Of a stretch of 64,000 nt of DNA, positions 27,996 through 37,046 are shown in pieces. Position 1 is the first letter of the stretch, and every line of letters begins with the position of its first letter. Below the pieces are notes generated by a model. It did no database searches. It worked only from the letters and a program-made list of their open reading frames with translations, and was not told where the DNA came from. This DNA is from Anaerolineaceae bacterium (GTDB lineage Bacteria > Chloroflexota > Anaerolineae > Anaerolineales > Villigracilaceae), in NCBI GenBank assembly GCA_009772985.1, contig WOUS01000005.1:1-64000 (forward strand). The letters run 5' to 3'. The position numbers and the translations under genes are program-made.

Positions 27996-28994
27996 CTATT
28001 TGTTGACGGCGAACTTCTTCGCCAGCGCCCGGCGCGTGTCGGCCATCGTTTCTTCGATGAGCGGGAACATGAACCAGGCCGTGGAAAAGCCGAACAGGAA
28101 CCCGGTCAGGGAGCGCAGGAACGGCGTGCTTTCGCGATAGGGCAGGATGGCGTGGAGGAAGTCGTAGGGCGGCGGCAACTGACTGAACAACTGCGAGAAG
28201 CCGTCCAGCCCGGCGGGGACCAGTCCGATGATGAGCCAGGCCAGCCAGTGGAGTTTGGGAAGGCGGCGGCCGGAAACGGCGAAGAGGAGGCCGAACAACA
28301 GCATCGAACCCCAGATGGCCACGTCGCGCTCGCACAGGGCGACCTTGAAACCCAGTTCGGGATTGCCCTCGAAGGCGCGCGCCTGCAGCCGCGCCGGGTC
28401 GGTCTGGTCGGAGATGCCGGTGGCGGCCTCGAAGGTGGTCACTCCGGGAATGTTCGCTTCCGCGCGCGGATAGTAGGCCTGCTCGCCGAAGAGGAACCAC
28501 GAACGGAAAGCCCACTGGTGGCAGAGCGGGCTGTAGACTTTGTAGATCACCGCCGCCGGTCCGTTCCAGCCGATGTGCTTGAAGACCGGGGCGAGGAACG
28601 GCACGCCCACGTATAGCAGCAGGAACAGGTTGAACACCAGCATGTAGTGGCGGGCCATCCAGTAGGAAAAGCGGTCGCCTCCGGTGACCTTCTGCCCCCG
28701 GGCCGCCGCGGCCTGGTAAGGCTTGTCGTCCAGTTTTTCGAGGTGGGACTTGCGGTCGGCGGCGGCGCGCAGCGTGACCTGCAACTCCTGCCGCGTGAAC
28801 GGAGCCTTGAGCCGGTACGGGCCAATCTCAGCCACGGGGATCTCGAGGGCGTACGATGCAACCAGGTCAGCCTCCGACTCGATATCCACTTCCGCCAGTT
28901 TGTGGGGAATGACGGCTTGCAGGGCTTCCAGGTCCGCTTTTGCCTGCTCACAGAGGTGGCAGTCCTTGCGGGTGTAAAGAGTCACTGTGAGCAT
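27996..28994 (-). CDS. Glutaredoxin-like (DUF836) domain fused to a DUF2085 membrane domain
   Basis: 332 residues. Residues 1-80 are a thioredoxin-fold domain with CHLC redox pair (YTRKDCHLCEQAKADLEAL). Then a basic linker and a five- to six-helix DUF2085 domain: FLLLYVGVPFLAPVF, SPLCHQWAFRSWFLFGEQ, VALCERDVAIWGSM, GLVPAGLDGFSQLF. The conserved Cys/His of DUF2085 could be substrates of the N-terminal dithiol. Fusion suggests a redox task at the membrane. The CcdA-like gene upstream fits a thiol-transfer theme. Confidence 0.8.
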   Translation of the reverse strand: MLTVTLYTRKDCHLCEQAKADLEALQAVIPHKLAEVDIESEADLVASYALEIPVAEIGPYRLKAPFTRQELQVTLRAAADRKSHLEKLDDKPYQAAAARGQKVTGGDRFSYWMARHYMLVFNLFLLLYVGVPFLAPVFKHIGWNGPAAVIYKVYSPLCHQWAFRSWFLFGEQAYYPRAEANIPGVTTFEAATGISDQTDPARLQARAFEGNPELGFKVALCERDVAIWGSMLLFGLLFAVSGRRLPKLHWLAWLIIGLVPAGLDGFSQLFSQLPPPYDFLHAILPYRESTPFLRSLTGFLFGFSTAWFMFPLIEETMADTRRALAKKFAVNK

Positions 28995-29018
28995 TGTTTA
29001 TCCTGCTGGCAAGTCAAT

Positions 29019-29879
29019 CTAAAAACCCAAGTTCACGGTTGGAAAGAAACTGGCGATCAGGTTGAGCCATCCCATCACCAGCAGGAGGCCGACGATCACC
29101 AGCAGCGCGCCCATGACGATCTCGGTGACGCGCATGACCTTGTTGTAGCGGCGCAGGATGACCGTCACCCAGCCGATGCCGAGCGCCGCCAGCAGGAACG
29201 GGATGGCCATGCCGGCCGAGTAGACCACTCCCAGCAGCGCGCCCTGCACGACCGATCCGCCGCGCAGTGAGAGCGCGACGATGGCGCTCAACACCGGGCC
29301 TACGCACGGCGACCAGCCGGCCGAGAAGAAGATGCCCATCAGGAACGACGAGAAGTAGCCCCAGCGCCGATCCACCGGGTTGTGGACGCGGATGTCGTAT
29401 TCCAGGAACGGGATGCGGAAGACGCCGATCATGTGCAGGCCGAAGATGATGACGACCAGGCCGCCGATCTTCTCCAGGATGAAACGGATGTCCGAGAGCA
29501 GGCTGCCCAGCGCGGAGGCGATCACGTTGAACAGGATGAACACCGCGCTGAAACCGAGTACGAACGCCAGCCCGTGCGTGAACGTGACCCAGCGGTTCGC
29601 GGACGCGCTCTCGCCGCCCGCCGCCCGTCCGCCCAGGTAGCCGACGTAGGCCGGGACCAGCGAAAGGACGCACGGCGAGAGGAAGGAGGCCAGCCCAGCG
29701 ATCAACGCCAACCCGACGAGCGAACCCGAAGTTTCGGACGGGTCCGCCCCGGCGGGCGCGGAGGTTGGCAGCGCCGCGGCCGGTTCCGGGTCCGGGGAGG
29801 CGACGGCCGGCGAGGCGCAGGAGGCGAGCGCCAGCGCCAATCCAAGCAGGAGTACCGATAAAAGGGCAAATTTTCTCAT
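29019..29879 (-). CDS. CcdA/DsbD-type thiol-disulfide transporter with lipoprotein-like N-terminus
   Basis: 286 residues. An N-terminal hydrophobic segment ends LALASCAS (lipobox-like, Cys21), followed by a Pro/Ala linker and six helices with the two redox cysteines in FLSPCVLSLVPAYVGYLGG and SAGWSPCVGPVLSAI. It carries electrons from cytosolic thioredoxin across the membrane, for cytochrome c maturation or disulfide repair. A CcdA with its own signal-like leader is less common. 24 nt gap to the DUF836/DUF2085 gene. Confidence 0.9.
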   Translation of the reverse strand: MRKFALLSVLLLGLALALASCASPAVASPDPEPAAALPTSAPAGADPSETSGSLVGLALIAGLASFLSPCVLSLVPAYVGYLGGRAAGGESASANRWVTFTHGLAFVLGFSAVFILFNVIASALGSLLSDIRFILEKIGGLVVIIFGLHMIGVFRIPFLEYDIRVHNPVDRRWGYFSSFLMGIFFSAGWSPCVGPVLSAIVALSLRGGSVVQGALLGVVYSAGMAIPFLLAALGIGWVTVILRRYNKVMRVTEIVMGALLVIVGLLLVMGWLNLIASFFPTVNLGF

Positions 29880-29894
29880 GGATAGTTCAGTGGG

Positions 29895-30989
29895 CTAGTA
29901 TAGCCGCTCTTTGACGATGACGTGCGTCCCGCCGTTCGGGTATTGGGCTTCCACGTCGCTCACATCCAGCGTGACGGAGGGAGTCGTCCAGCGGAAGATC
30001 CATTTGGCGTCTTCGGGCTTGCAGTTGACGCAGCCGTGCGAGCGTTTTTCGCCGAACTGGTTGTGCCAAAATGCGGCATGAATCGCCAGGCCCGCCCCGG
30101 AGAAGAGCGTCGTCCAGCTGACGCCGGGGGTATCGAACCCTTCATCCACCGTCCCGCCGGCCATGTGGATGGAGACGGCTTTGCGCCCGGTGATGTACTC
30201 ACCGACCGGCGTGTACTCGTCTTTGACGCCGGTGGAGACGCGGCAGAAATAAACTTCCTTGTCGCCCTCGAAGCAGGACAGGGTCTGGTAGGTTCGGTTG
30301 ACGACCACCTTCTTCGTGTTCGGGTCCACATCCGGATGGATGGGGGCGATCTCGTCCTCGGTCAGCGGGCGGAAGGCCGCGCCCTCGGCCCAGTACATGT
30401 CGCCGTAGCCGTAGCCGTGTCCCTCGTTCTCGTTGACGCGGTAGATCACCGCGCCCGAACTGTTGGTGGAAACCTGGTCAATCCACATGACCTGGCTGTA
30501 GTACAGGCGGGTGGGCAGGCCTTCCCGGATCAGGTAACTGAGGCCGGGCGAACGCGCCGGCGGGTTGTCCATCGTAAAATCCACGTACGGCATGGTGACT
30601 TCGGCCCAGAAGCCGGGCTTGCCGTCGGGGAGGGCGGCCAGCGGCGTGTTGGGCAGGCTGCGGCAGGGTTGGAGGTACGAAGCGTAGACGTATCCCTCCG
30701 GCGTTTCCACCCAGCGCTGGTTGATGCGGTTGTAGTCGAAGTTTTCGGCGGCCACCTCACGCAGCCAGGGGAAGACGGTGTCCTCGTACACATCCTTGAC
30801 CGTCGTGCTGTACGCGTCGGGGCGGGACTTGACGGCAATCATCCCGCCCGTGCAGTTGCGCCCCAGTCGCTCGGCGGCGGGGAAGTCGGGGAGGAACAGG
30901 CCGCGCGTAAACGGACGCAGGGCCAGGGTCCCGGCGCCGAGGCCGGCCAGTTTCAGGAAATCGCGGCGGGAGATGGCGGGTTTGGGCAT
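29895..30989 (-). CDS. L,D-transpeptidase (YkuD) with twin-arginine signal
   Basis: 364 residues. SRRDFLKLAGLGAGTLAL is a Tat signal. The catalytic domain is C-terminal: VNRTYQTLSCFEGDKEV, YITGRKAVSIHMAG, GLAIHAAFWHNQFGEKRSHG and the nucleophile motif HGCVNCKPEDAKWIF. Middle part contains a region of beta-rich sequence of unknown role. Forms 3-3 cross-links or attaches proteins to peptidoglycan. Confidence 0.9.
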   Translation of the reverse strand: MPKPAISRRDFLKLAGLGAGTLALRPFTRGLFLPDFPAAERLGRNCTGGMIAVKSRPDAYSTTVKDVYEDTVFPWLREVAAENFDYNRINQRWVETPEGYVYASYLQPCRSLPNTPLAALPDGKPGFWAEVTMPYVDFTMDNPPARSPGLSYLIREGLPTRLYYSQVMWIDQVSTNSSGAVIYRVNENEGHGYGYGDMYWAEGAAFRPLTEDEIAPIHPDVDPNTKKVVVNRTYQTLSCFEGDKEVYFCRVSTGVKDEYTPVGEYITGRKAVSIHMAGGTVDEGFDTPGVSWTTLFSGAGLAIHAAFWHNQFGEKRSHGCVNCKPEDAKWIFRWTTPSVTLDVSDVEAQYPNGGTHVIVKERLY

Positions 30990-31105
30990 TGCGCAAGGAT
31001 ACCCGTAAACAGGTCAACCGTCAACCAGGGCATGAGAGTCCCGTTAAAAACAGGGCGGGATGGCATCCCGCCCTGCATTGGCATGGATCACGTTTCCCGA
31101 ATGGG

Positions 31106-32449
31106 CTATTTCACGTCGCCCTGCACGATGGTCTGGGTGGTGTAGCCGGCGGTATCGGCGGCCGGGTCGAGATAGACGCTCACTTCGTAGGCGCTCGTCT
31201 GGCCGTTGGCAATCGCGTCGCCGTCCGGGGTGACGTAGGAGTACGAACTGGCGACCAGGTTGCCCTGCGCGTCGTGGACCGCCACGATGACCGTCTCGCC
31301 GGAGAGGGCCTGGCCGGAATTGTTCGTGACGCTGCCGATGAAGGTCCAGTCGGCGCCGTTCTTGACGACCTGCTCATTGGAGGCGGCCAGCGCGACCACT
31401 TCCCAGGAGGAGGGATAAGTGGACCACGGGTCAACCTGGACCGTGGCGCGGTCGACGCGGGAGGCCTGCTTGGTGCTCCAGTTCACGCTGCCGAACGAGG
31501 ACATGTCGAACGGGATGGTCGCGCCCGGCTCGATGAAGACGGGGATGAACGACCAGGTGGCATCCAGCGTGGTACCGTCCCCGGCGTACAGCCCGCCCAC
31601 GAGCAGGGTGTGCAGCCGCTCGGGGCTGTTGTTCGTCACCGTGCCGACCACGTGGTAACTGTTCCAGCCGTCGAAGTAGCGGTTCGTGATGTTGACAGCG
31701 AGCGCGTAGTCGGTCGGCGCGTCCACAACGTCCGCATCCGTATAGACGGCCCACCCGGTCACTTCCGCGCCGACCGGCACCGGGAAACCGACGCTGAACG
31801 GTGTACGGTCGCGGCCGGAGGCGTCGCCGGCGGGGGCCAGTTCGGTGGTGTAGGTGGCGGTCCAGTCGGCGGTCAGCACCTGGCTGTTGGAATCCAACCC
31901 GGCGCCCGCCAGGGAATTGATGTGCGCCCACCCGCTGCCCTGGTTGACCAGCACGCCGCTCAAGTAGAACATGCCGCCGCCATCGTCTACCATTTCGGCG
32001 TTCTCGACGATGATGTCGGCGCGGTCCGCCTGCCCGGTGGTGTGACCGGTGACAGTCACGTTATAGGAGGCCGGGATGCCAACAGACGTATCGAACGAAT
32101 ACGAGAACGGCGCGTACTGGCCCGGCGCGAGGGTGTAGAGCAGCGGGCTGAACTTCAGGCTCTCGACCGCGCCGCCGTTGTCGTCCTTGAGCAGGGAATT
32201 GCCGGAAGCGTCGCGGATCTCGATGGTCAGTTCGATGGAGGTCAGCGCCGCGCCGGTGTTGTTCTGGATCTCGCCTGCCACGTTGTACCAGCCCCACTGG
32301 TCGGTGAAGGCAAAGGCGCTGACGATGTCCAGTTCATTGCTGCTGACGGGCGGGAGCGGCGTGAGAGTCTGGTCGCCGCCCAGGCTGCATCCCGCCATGC
32401 TCGCGGCGAGAACAAACACGAGTACCAGGTGGAACACTTTTGTTTTCAT
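31106..32449 (-). CDS. Secreted lipoprotein with three immunoglobulin-like (FxLYD-type) repeats
   Basis: 447 residues, start at 32449 (AAGGAG upstream). Lipobox SMAGC (Cys21). Three similar beta-sandwich units are visible, each with a Y/W-x-V-x-G-x-V/I-x-N-N-S/T pattern: WYNVAGEIQNNTG, SYHVVGTVTNNSPE and WTFIGSVTNNSGQ. This is the FxLYD/DUF3426-like pattern of surface lipoproteins. No enzymatic motif. Role probably structural or binding at the cell surface. Confidence 0.8.
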   Translation of the reverse strand: MKTKVFHLVLVFVLAASMAGCSLGGDQTLTPLPPVSSNELDIVSAFAFTDQWGWYNVAGEIQNNTGAALTSIELTIEIRDASGNSLLKDDNGGAVESLKFSPLLYTLAPGQYAPFSYSFDTSVGIPASYNVTVTGHTTGQADRADIIVENAEMVDDGGGMFYLSGVLVNQGSGWAHINSLAGAGLDSNSQVLTADWTATYTTELAPAGDASGRDRTPFSVGFPVPVGAEVTGWAVYTDADVVDAPTDYALAVNITNRYFDGWNSYHVVGTVTNNSPERLHTLLVGGLYAGDGTTLDATWSFIPVFIEPGATIPFDMSSFGSVNWSTKQASRVDRATVQVDPWSTYPSSWEVVALAASNEQVVKNGADWTFIGSVTNNSGQALSGETVIVAVHDAQGNLVASSYSYVTPDGDAIANGQTSAYEVSVYLDPAADTAGYTTQTIVQGDVK

Positions 32450-32472
32450 CTTCTTCTCCTTTTCTCCAAGAT

Positions 32473-32577
32473 GTGTCGCTGCGAGCGAAGCGAAGCAGTC
32501 TCCCAGCCTGCGAGGGGATTGCTTCGTCGCACACCGTCCCGGTGTCCTTCGGGAAAAACCGCTCCTCGCAACGACAC
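32473..32577. repeat. MITE-like repeat with GTGTCG-TGCGAG ends, copy 2
   Basis: GTGTCGCTGCGAG (32473-32485) and CTCGCAACGACAC (32565-32577) are inverted with one mismatch. Inner CACACCGTCCCGGTGTCCTTC is shared almost word for word with copy 1 (16664-16774). Confidence 0.85.
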
Positions 32578-32594
32578 TATCAAACTGTCCCGGA

Positions 32595-33236
32595 TTATAA
32601 CACCCGGCCAAAAAACGCTTCCATCCCCTTTAGGCGCTCTTTCCCGACCCGGTGACCGCCGTCCGATTCGCAGTACGCGACCTGCGCGCCGGATGCTTCC
32701 AGCGAGACAACGGTCTGCCGCGCCCACTCGACCGGGACGATGTCGTCCTGCCGCCCGTGCGCCACAAAGACGCACTTCCCATCCAGCGCGTGCGCGGCGA
32801 GCGGGACCTCGGACCCGGCCGGCAAAAACCCCGACAGCGCCGCGAACATCCGCACACGCCCCGGGTGGAGCAGGGCCAGCGCGTACGCCAGCGCCGCGCC
32901 CTGGCTGAAACCGGCCGCGTCGAACTGCGCCGCGTCTACGCCTGCCGGGGCCGACCACTCGTCAACGAACCGGACCAGCGCGTCGGCGGAGGGACGCAGG
33001 TCGTCGAGGGATGGCAATCTCCAGGAAGAGCCGGGGATGATCCTGCGCCAGGTGTAGCCGCCGGTCGGCTCGACATGCAGGCCGCGCGGCGCGAGGACGG
33101 CATAGGCATCCGGCAGGCTGCGGGCAAAAATCCGCATCGAGGTCTCGTCGCCTTTCCAGCCGTGCAGGAGCAGGAACAGGCGCGCGGTCCCGGAGGAAGC
33201 GGGACGCAGGCGGAAGGTCCAGCCGTTGAACGTCAC
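32595..33236 (-). CDS. Alpha/beta hydrolase, phospholipase/carboxylesterase family
   Basis: 213 residues from a GTG at 33236; the longer frame to 33341 would overlap the next gene by about 95 nt. LFLLLHGWKGDE gives the oxyanion region, AAGFSQGAALAYALAL the nucleophile elbow (Ser), HGRQDDIVPVEWARQ the Asp region and DGGHRVGKERL the His. YpfH/PLD-like carboxylesterases hydrolyse short acyl esters. The start is uncertain because no clear SD precedes the GTG. Confidence 0.82.
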   Translation of the reverse strand: MTFNGWTFRLRPASSGTARLFLLLHGWKGDETSMRIFARSLPDAYAVLAPRGLHVEPTGGYTWRRIIPGSSWRLPSLDDLRPSADALVRFVDEWSAPAGVDAAQFDAAGFSQGAALAYALALLHPGRVRMFAALSGFLPAGSEVPLAAHALDGKCVFVAHGRQDDIVPVEWARQTVVSLEASGAQVAYCESDGGHRVGKERLKGMEAFFGRVL

Positions 33237-33246
33237 GGGATGCGGG

Positions 33247-33474
33247 TCAGTCCGGGTTGGCACGTTTGGTGATCCAATCCAGCAGGACGAGGACGAGCAG
33301 GACCAACACCACCGGGACCATCCCGCCGAGCAGGCAGACAAGTCCCATCAGCGCGGGGCCGGCCCCATAGATCAGGTAAATCAGCCCGTCGCCAAGGATG
33401 AACAGCAGGAGCAGCGCCCCGGCGGCGAGGCGGATGCCCGTCTGGCGGGAATATTTGCGCAGGTCACGGATCAT
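33247..33474 (-). CDS. Small two-helix membrane protein, unknown function
   Basis: 75 residues: a basic start (MIRDLRKYSRQTGIR), helix AAGALLLLFILGDGLIYLIYG, helix GLVCLLGGMVPVVLVLLVLVLLDWI and a short charged tail. No recognised family. Ends 11 nt before the hydrolase start, suggesting one transcript. Confidence 0.65.
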   Translation of the reverse strand: MIRDLRKYSRQTGIRLAAGALLLLFILGDGLIYLIYGAGPALMGLVCLLGGMVPVVLVLLVLVLLDWITKRANPD

Positions 33475-33541
33475 AATTCACCACAAAGGAAGTCGATTCC
33501 GGCGGAACACGATTCTGAAGTTCAGAGGACTGCATTTACAC

Positions 33542-34099
33542 TCACTCGTTGGCCGGACTGCTGGTCACCGGAACGGAAGAAACCTTTTGTTGCTCCTGTA
33601 TCTTGCCAAGTAACTCATCTCGGTGTTCCCACCCCATTGTTAAAAGCACAACGGGCTTCCCAATGCCCATCAACTGACCATGCAGTGACGGAAGCCATAA
33701 CCTTCTGAGAATCGCGAACGGGCGAGCAATAACAAGTGCTAAACACTCAGTAGGCCATTTAATCTTTGCAACAGTTTCAATCTCCTGCCACCGAACAAGC
33801 CCTTGCATGAACAAATACCGATACCCTATACCCTCATCGCCAATGCGAATCGAGGGGAACAAACCTGCCAGAATCAAGCCAGGCAAGGAAATGGTCAGGA
33901 TGACCGCACCGATCTCCAAAACCATGGGAAGCGCCCGTATGAATATCTGAGGAATGATATATCGCTGGCTCCCCCATTCCCATACCCGATAGAGACTGAC
34001 AAGACCGGCCAGCATTGAGAACCAAACCCATATCGTACCAACCCAACGACACAAATTAGGGACGAGTCCCTTTGGGGTGATTACTGGCTTCTTGGTCAT
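33542..34099 (-). CDS. Membrane protein with PH-like segment, unknown function
   Basis: 185 residues; two N-terminal helices (about 20-40 and 60-85), then SIRIGDEGIGYRYLFMQGLVRWQEIETV, which resembles the first strands of bacterial PH-domain (bPH) membrane proteins. Base composition is clearly less GC-rich than its neighbours, hinting at separate origin. No operon partner is obvious. Confidence 0.65.
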   Translation of the reverse strand: MTKKPVITPKGLVPNLCRWVGTIWVWFSMLAGLVSLYRVWEWGSQRYIIPQIFIRALPMVLEIGAVILTISLPGLILAGLFPSIRIGDEGIGYRYLFMQGLVRWQEIETVAKIKWPTECLALVIARPFAILRRLWLPSLHGQLMGIGKPVVLLTMGWEHRDELLGKIQEQQKVSSVPVTSSPANE

Positions 34100-34145
34100 A
34101 ATGTCGACGTTATCCGCATTTTCTGTTCATTCGTATGCGCAATAT

Positions 34146-35024
34146 TTATTTCCGCGGGAACATCCGGCGCCGAACGCGGCGCGGCCAGGCAACGGCGCGC
34201 CGGAGGTCCGACAGGGCCGACTCGGCGGCTTCCTCTCCCAGGCGGACGACTTCATGCACATCCACCTTGTCGAGCATGCCGATGCCGCCCACGTCCGGGC
34301 GGATGACCACCTCCGGGTTGTCCACCTCCAGGCGCAGTTCGGTCAGCATCCGGCTGGAGGCCTCGGTGGATTGCAGGAAAATATTGAAGGCCTGCGCCAG
34401 CCGCGTGCGGGTGAGACGGCTCACGATGGGCGCGGGGAGTTTGACCGGCAGGTGGGCGTGGAGCAGGTTCCCGGTCGGCTTGACGAGCGGACTCAGCACC
34501 ACCGCCACCACCGGCAGGGTCGGCGCGAGCGCCCGGGCGGCGCGCACCGGCACAGGGTCCAGCACGCCGCCGTCCACCAATAGGGCATCGCCGCGCGGCT
34601 GGGGCGGGAAGATGGCCGGGATGGCAATCGTTGCCAGCACGGCATCCACCAGGCGGCCGGCGTGGATCACCACTTCGCAGCCGGCGTTCACGTCCACCGC
34701 CATCATGGCGCAGGGGATCTTCAGGTCGGCGAAGGTGCGGTGGCCGAGGAATTCCTCCAGCGCTTTGGCCGCGCCGGAAAGGCCGAGCAGGGCGGGGCCT
34801 TCGTGCGAGCCGCGCCCGAACAGTTTGGACTGGTCCACTTTGGCGAAGATGGCTTCCATCTCGTCGGGCGTGTACCCGGCGGCGTAGGCGGCCGCCACGA
34901 TGCCGCCCGCGCTCGTCCCGGCCACGGCGCGCACGCGGTATCCTTCCCGTTCGAGGCGGCGGATGACGCCGATGTGGGCGTTGCCGCGCGAGCCGCCGCC
35001 TCCAAGCGCAAGAGAAATGTCCAT
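34146..35024 (-). CDS. Patatin-like phospholipase (RssA-like)
   Basis: 292 residues. Oxyanion loop GGGGSRG (8-14), nucleophile elbow GTSAG (Ser38) and catalytic aspartate in VDGGVLDPVP. The Ser-Asp dyad hydrolyses acyl chains of phospholipids or other lipids. GGAG lies before the ATG. 7 nt upstream is the end of an MFS gene, so both may be co-transcribed. Confidence 0.93.
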   Translation of the reverse strand: MDISLALGGGGSRGNAHIGVIRRLEREGYRVRAVAGTSAGGIVAAAYAAGYTPDEMEAIFAKVDQSKLFGRGSHEGPALLGLSGAAKALEEFLGHRTFADLKIPCAMMAVDVNAGCEVVIHAGRLVDAVLATIAIPAIFPPQPRGDALLVDGGVLDPVPVRAARALAPTLPVVAVVLSPLVKPTGNLLHAHLPVKLPAPIVSRLTRTRLAQAFNIFLQSTEASSRMLTELRLEVDNPEVVIRPDVGGIGMLDKVDVHEVVRLGEEAAESALSDLRRAVAWPRRVRRRMFPRK

Positions 35025-35031
35025 GGGTCTC

Positions 35032-36255
35032 CTACAGTTTTTCTTCAGGCGGTTTCAGCCTGCGAAAGGAATTGAACAACAGCAAATCATACACGATCTT
35101 CAAGCCGCCCGAAAGAAAGAATGGCGCGCTGAACAGGGCCGGCACAGCCATCAGCAGGCCGCTCAACGAAGGCGAGAACGCCGCGCCGACCGAGCGAGCG
35201 ATGGTCGTCACGCCGGAGGCCGCCGAGCGCTCATCCGGAGCGACCACCGCCATGGTGTACGACTGGCGCGTCGGCACGTCCATTTGTGAGATGCTGAAAC
35301 GCGCCAGCAGCACGCCGATCGCCAGCGGCAGGTTCGGCATCAGCGGCACCAGGATCAGCAAAATGTTCGACGGGATGTGCGTGAAGACCATCGTGTTGAT
35401 GAGTCCAAATCGCCTGGCGATCCGCGCCGCCAGCAGCGCCGAGACGCCCGCCAGGATGTTCGCGCCGAAGAAGATGCTCCCCAGCACGCCGCTATCCACG
35501 CCGTATTTGACGTGGAACCAGTACGCCATCATGGACTGGACGAGCAGCGCCCCGGCGAAGGCATCCATGGCAAACAACGCGCTCAACCGCATCACCACGG
35601 ACCGGGAACGGTGCAGCCCCAAAAAGAGTTTCGTCTCCACCCTGTCCGCGGGAGCCACCTCCACCGCCCCCGTCAACGAGAGGAACATCCCGGCCAGGGC
35701 CAGCCCGCCGAGGGCATATCCCGCCAGCACGACCCGGTAGGAATCCAAAACCGAGAAGCCGTTGGTCTGCAAACCCACGGCCAGCCAGCCGCCCGCCAGG
35801 GCGCCGGTCGCTGTAGCGAGGGAACCGGCCAGGGCATACCAGGCAAAGGTCTGGGTGCGCTTTTCGCCGGGCAGCAACTGCGTCAGCGCGGCCTGCTCCA
35901 CCGACAGGAACGGCCCGATCTCGTTCCCGCTCGGACTGATGACGCCGATGATGGCGGCGATGGCCAGCGCGATGGGATTGCGCGTGAAAATGAACACCAC
36001 GCCCGCCCCGATCATCAACAGCGCGCCGGCGATGAGCGTCCGCTTGCGGCCAAACCGGTCGGCGGAGGTTGTCAGCCAGAGCGAGATAACCGCGTCGCCG
36101 GCCAGCGTCAGCGTGAGCAGCAGGCCGATCTGCCCCCCGGTCAACCCGGCCGCCAACAGGTATAGCGCCAGCACCACCGAAAGGAATCCATAGCAGAACA
36201 GTCGGATGATGCGCGTGGCAAAGAGCAGGGTAATATCACGGTGGGGGCGAGACAT
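35032..36255 (-). CDS. MFS transporter
   Basis: 407 residues, about 12 helices, with the loop motif TTSADRFGRKRTLIAGALL and a weaker second-half copy. No substrate signature. It lies between a ChrB-like gene (9 nt upstream) and patatin (7 nt downstream), so a three-gene unit is likely. Confidence 0.88.
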   Translation of the reverse strand: MSRPHRDITLLFATRIIRLFCYGFLSVVLALYLLAAGLTGGQIGLLLTLTLAGDAVISLWLTTSADRFGRKRTLIAGALLMIGAGVVFIFTRNPIALAIAAIIGVISPSGNEIGPFLSVEQAALTQLLPGEKRTQTFAWYALAGSLATATGALAGGWLAVGLQTNGFSVLDSYRVVLAGYALGGLALAGMFLSLTGAVEVAPADRVETKLFLGLHRSRSVVMRLSALFAMDAFAGALLVQSMMAYWFHVKYGVDSGVLGSIFFGANILAGVSALLAARIARRFGLINTMVFTHIPSNILLILVPLMPNLPLAIGVLLARFSISQMDVPTRQSYTMAVVAPDERSAASGVTTIARSVGAAFSPSLSGLLMAVPALFSAPFFLSGGLKIVYDLLLFNSFRRLKPPEEKL

Positions 36256-36264
36256 GTCCCGCCC

Positions 36265-36699
36265 TTACTTTTTCGCCACTTCGAGGCGGCACCAGGCATA
36301 CAGCGCGTCGTAAACCTCGAATTGAGCCGCCAGGTTCTCCTCGTCTTCCGGGAAGCGCAGGCTGTAACCGGAGGCGATGGCCTCCAGGCCGCGGGCGATG
36401 GGATCTTTATCAATATCCTCGGAAACGTCCGCGGCGTGGACAATCTTCGCCAGCCGCAGCAAGCCGGGTTCTTTCAAGCCATATTTGGCAATGATGGACT
36501 CGAACGAGCAGCGGCCATCCTTGTGGCCGAGTTCCACGCCCGGCGCGTCGAACGGGATGGCGCCGGTCTCTTTGACGACCTTCTCGATCTCCCCGGCCGG
36601 GACGAACAGGAACTCGGCCTGGTTGTCAATGAAGCGGGTGATAAGCCAGGGACAGGCAACGCGGTCCACGTGAACATGAGAGCGGGTGATCCAAAGCAT
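36265..36699 (-). CDS. ChrB C-terminal-domain / chromate-resistance-like protein
   Basis: 144 residues. WITRSHVHVDRVACPWLITRFIDNQAEFLFVP and the GHKDGRCSFESIIAKYGL and LAKIVHAADV segments match the ChrB C-terminal family (PF09828-type). Conserved Cys, His and Asp suggest metal binding. No ChrA exporter is next to it, but an MFS gene follows directly. Role in metal/oxyanion response is inferred. Confidence 0.85.
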   Translation of the reverse strand: MLWITRSHVHVDRVACPWLITRFIDNQAEFLFVPAGEIEKVVKETGAIPFDAPGVELGHKDGRCSFESIIAKYGLKEPGLLRLAKIVHAADVSEDIDKDPIARGLEAIASGYSLRFPEDEENLAAQFEVYDALYAWCRLEVAKK

Positions 36700-36723
36700 A
36701 TTCTTCTCCTTTTGGAAAATGGA

Positions 36724-36751
36724 TGCAAGATGTAAAATGTCTAATGATTAT
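36724..36751. repeat. Heptamer-period repeat (4 units)
   Basis: TGCAAGA-TGTAAAA-TGTCTAA-TGATTAT between the ChrB-like gene and the pseudogene. Confidence 0.55.
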
Positions 36752-36781
36752 ACGTCCAATTTCTCCGGCACGAGGTTCAAA

Positions 36782-36995
36782 ATGACCGCCATCGAATCCC
36801 AGGAATCTTCCTCCCCCATCGTGACGCGCGCCGTGGCCGCCGGTTTGCGCGGCGAATACACCGAAAACTACCAACTCCCCGGCTGGCAGAAAACCCTACT
36901 GACCGGCGTCGGCGCGCTGCCGCAGGGCGCTGGGGTTCGCCATCGAACAGGCGCTCCGGCTGGAAGAAACCAAGAAAGCAAAGAAGCAAAAATAA
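36782..36995 (+). pseudogene. Short frameshifted gene remnant, family unknown
   Basis: After a GAGG ribosome site, ATG 36782 opens a frame ending ...LPGWQKTLLTGVGALPQGA. One extra G near 36930 shifts it; in the next frame the text continues FAIEQALRLEETKKAKKQK and stops at 36995. Joined, it would be about 70 residues with a charged tail. I do not recognise the family. It could be a truncated larger enzyme or a small protein with a true frameshift. Confidence 0.5.
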
Positions 36996-37007
36996 TTCCA
37001 GACAGAA

Positions 37008-37046
37008 CAGACTTCCGAAGCATCGAAGACTTCGGAAGTCTGATTT
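37008..37046. terminator. Bidirectional terminator
   Basis: 13-bp perfect stem CAGACTTCCGAAG (37008-37020) and CTTCGGAAGTCTG (37030-37042), 9-nt loop, followed by ATTTT; serves the remnant above and the minus-strand gene ending at 37047. Confidence 0.85.

Noticed and set aside
26458-28515. A 685-codon open frame on the minus strand
   Set aside because: Only its last 241 codons (yggS) match a protein family; the rest is an out-of-frame reading of pgeF and the DUF2085 gene, with shadow-like Arg/Pro composition.
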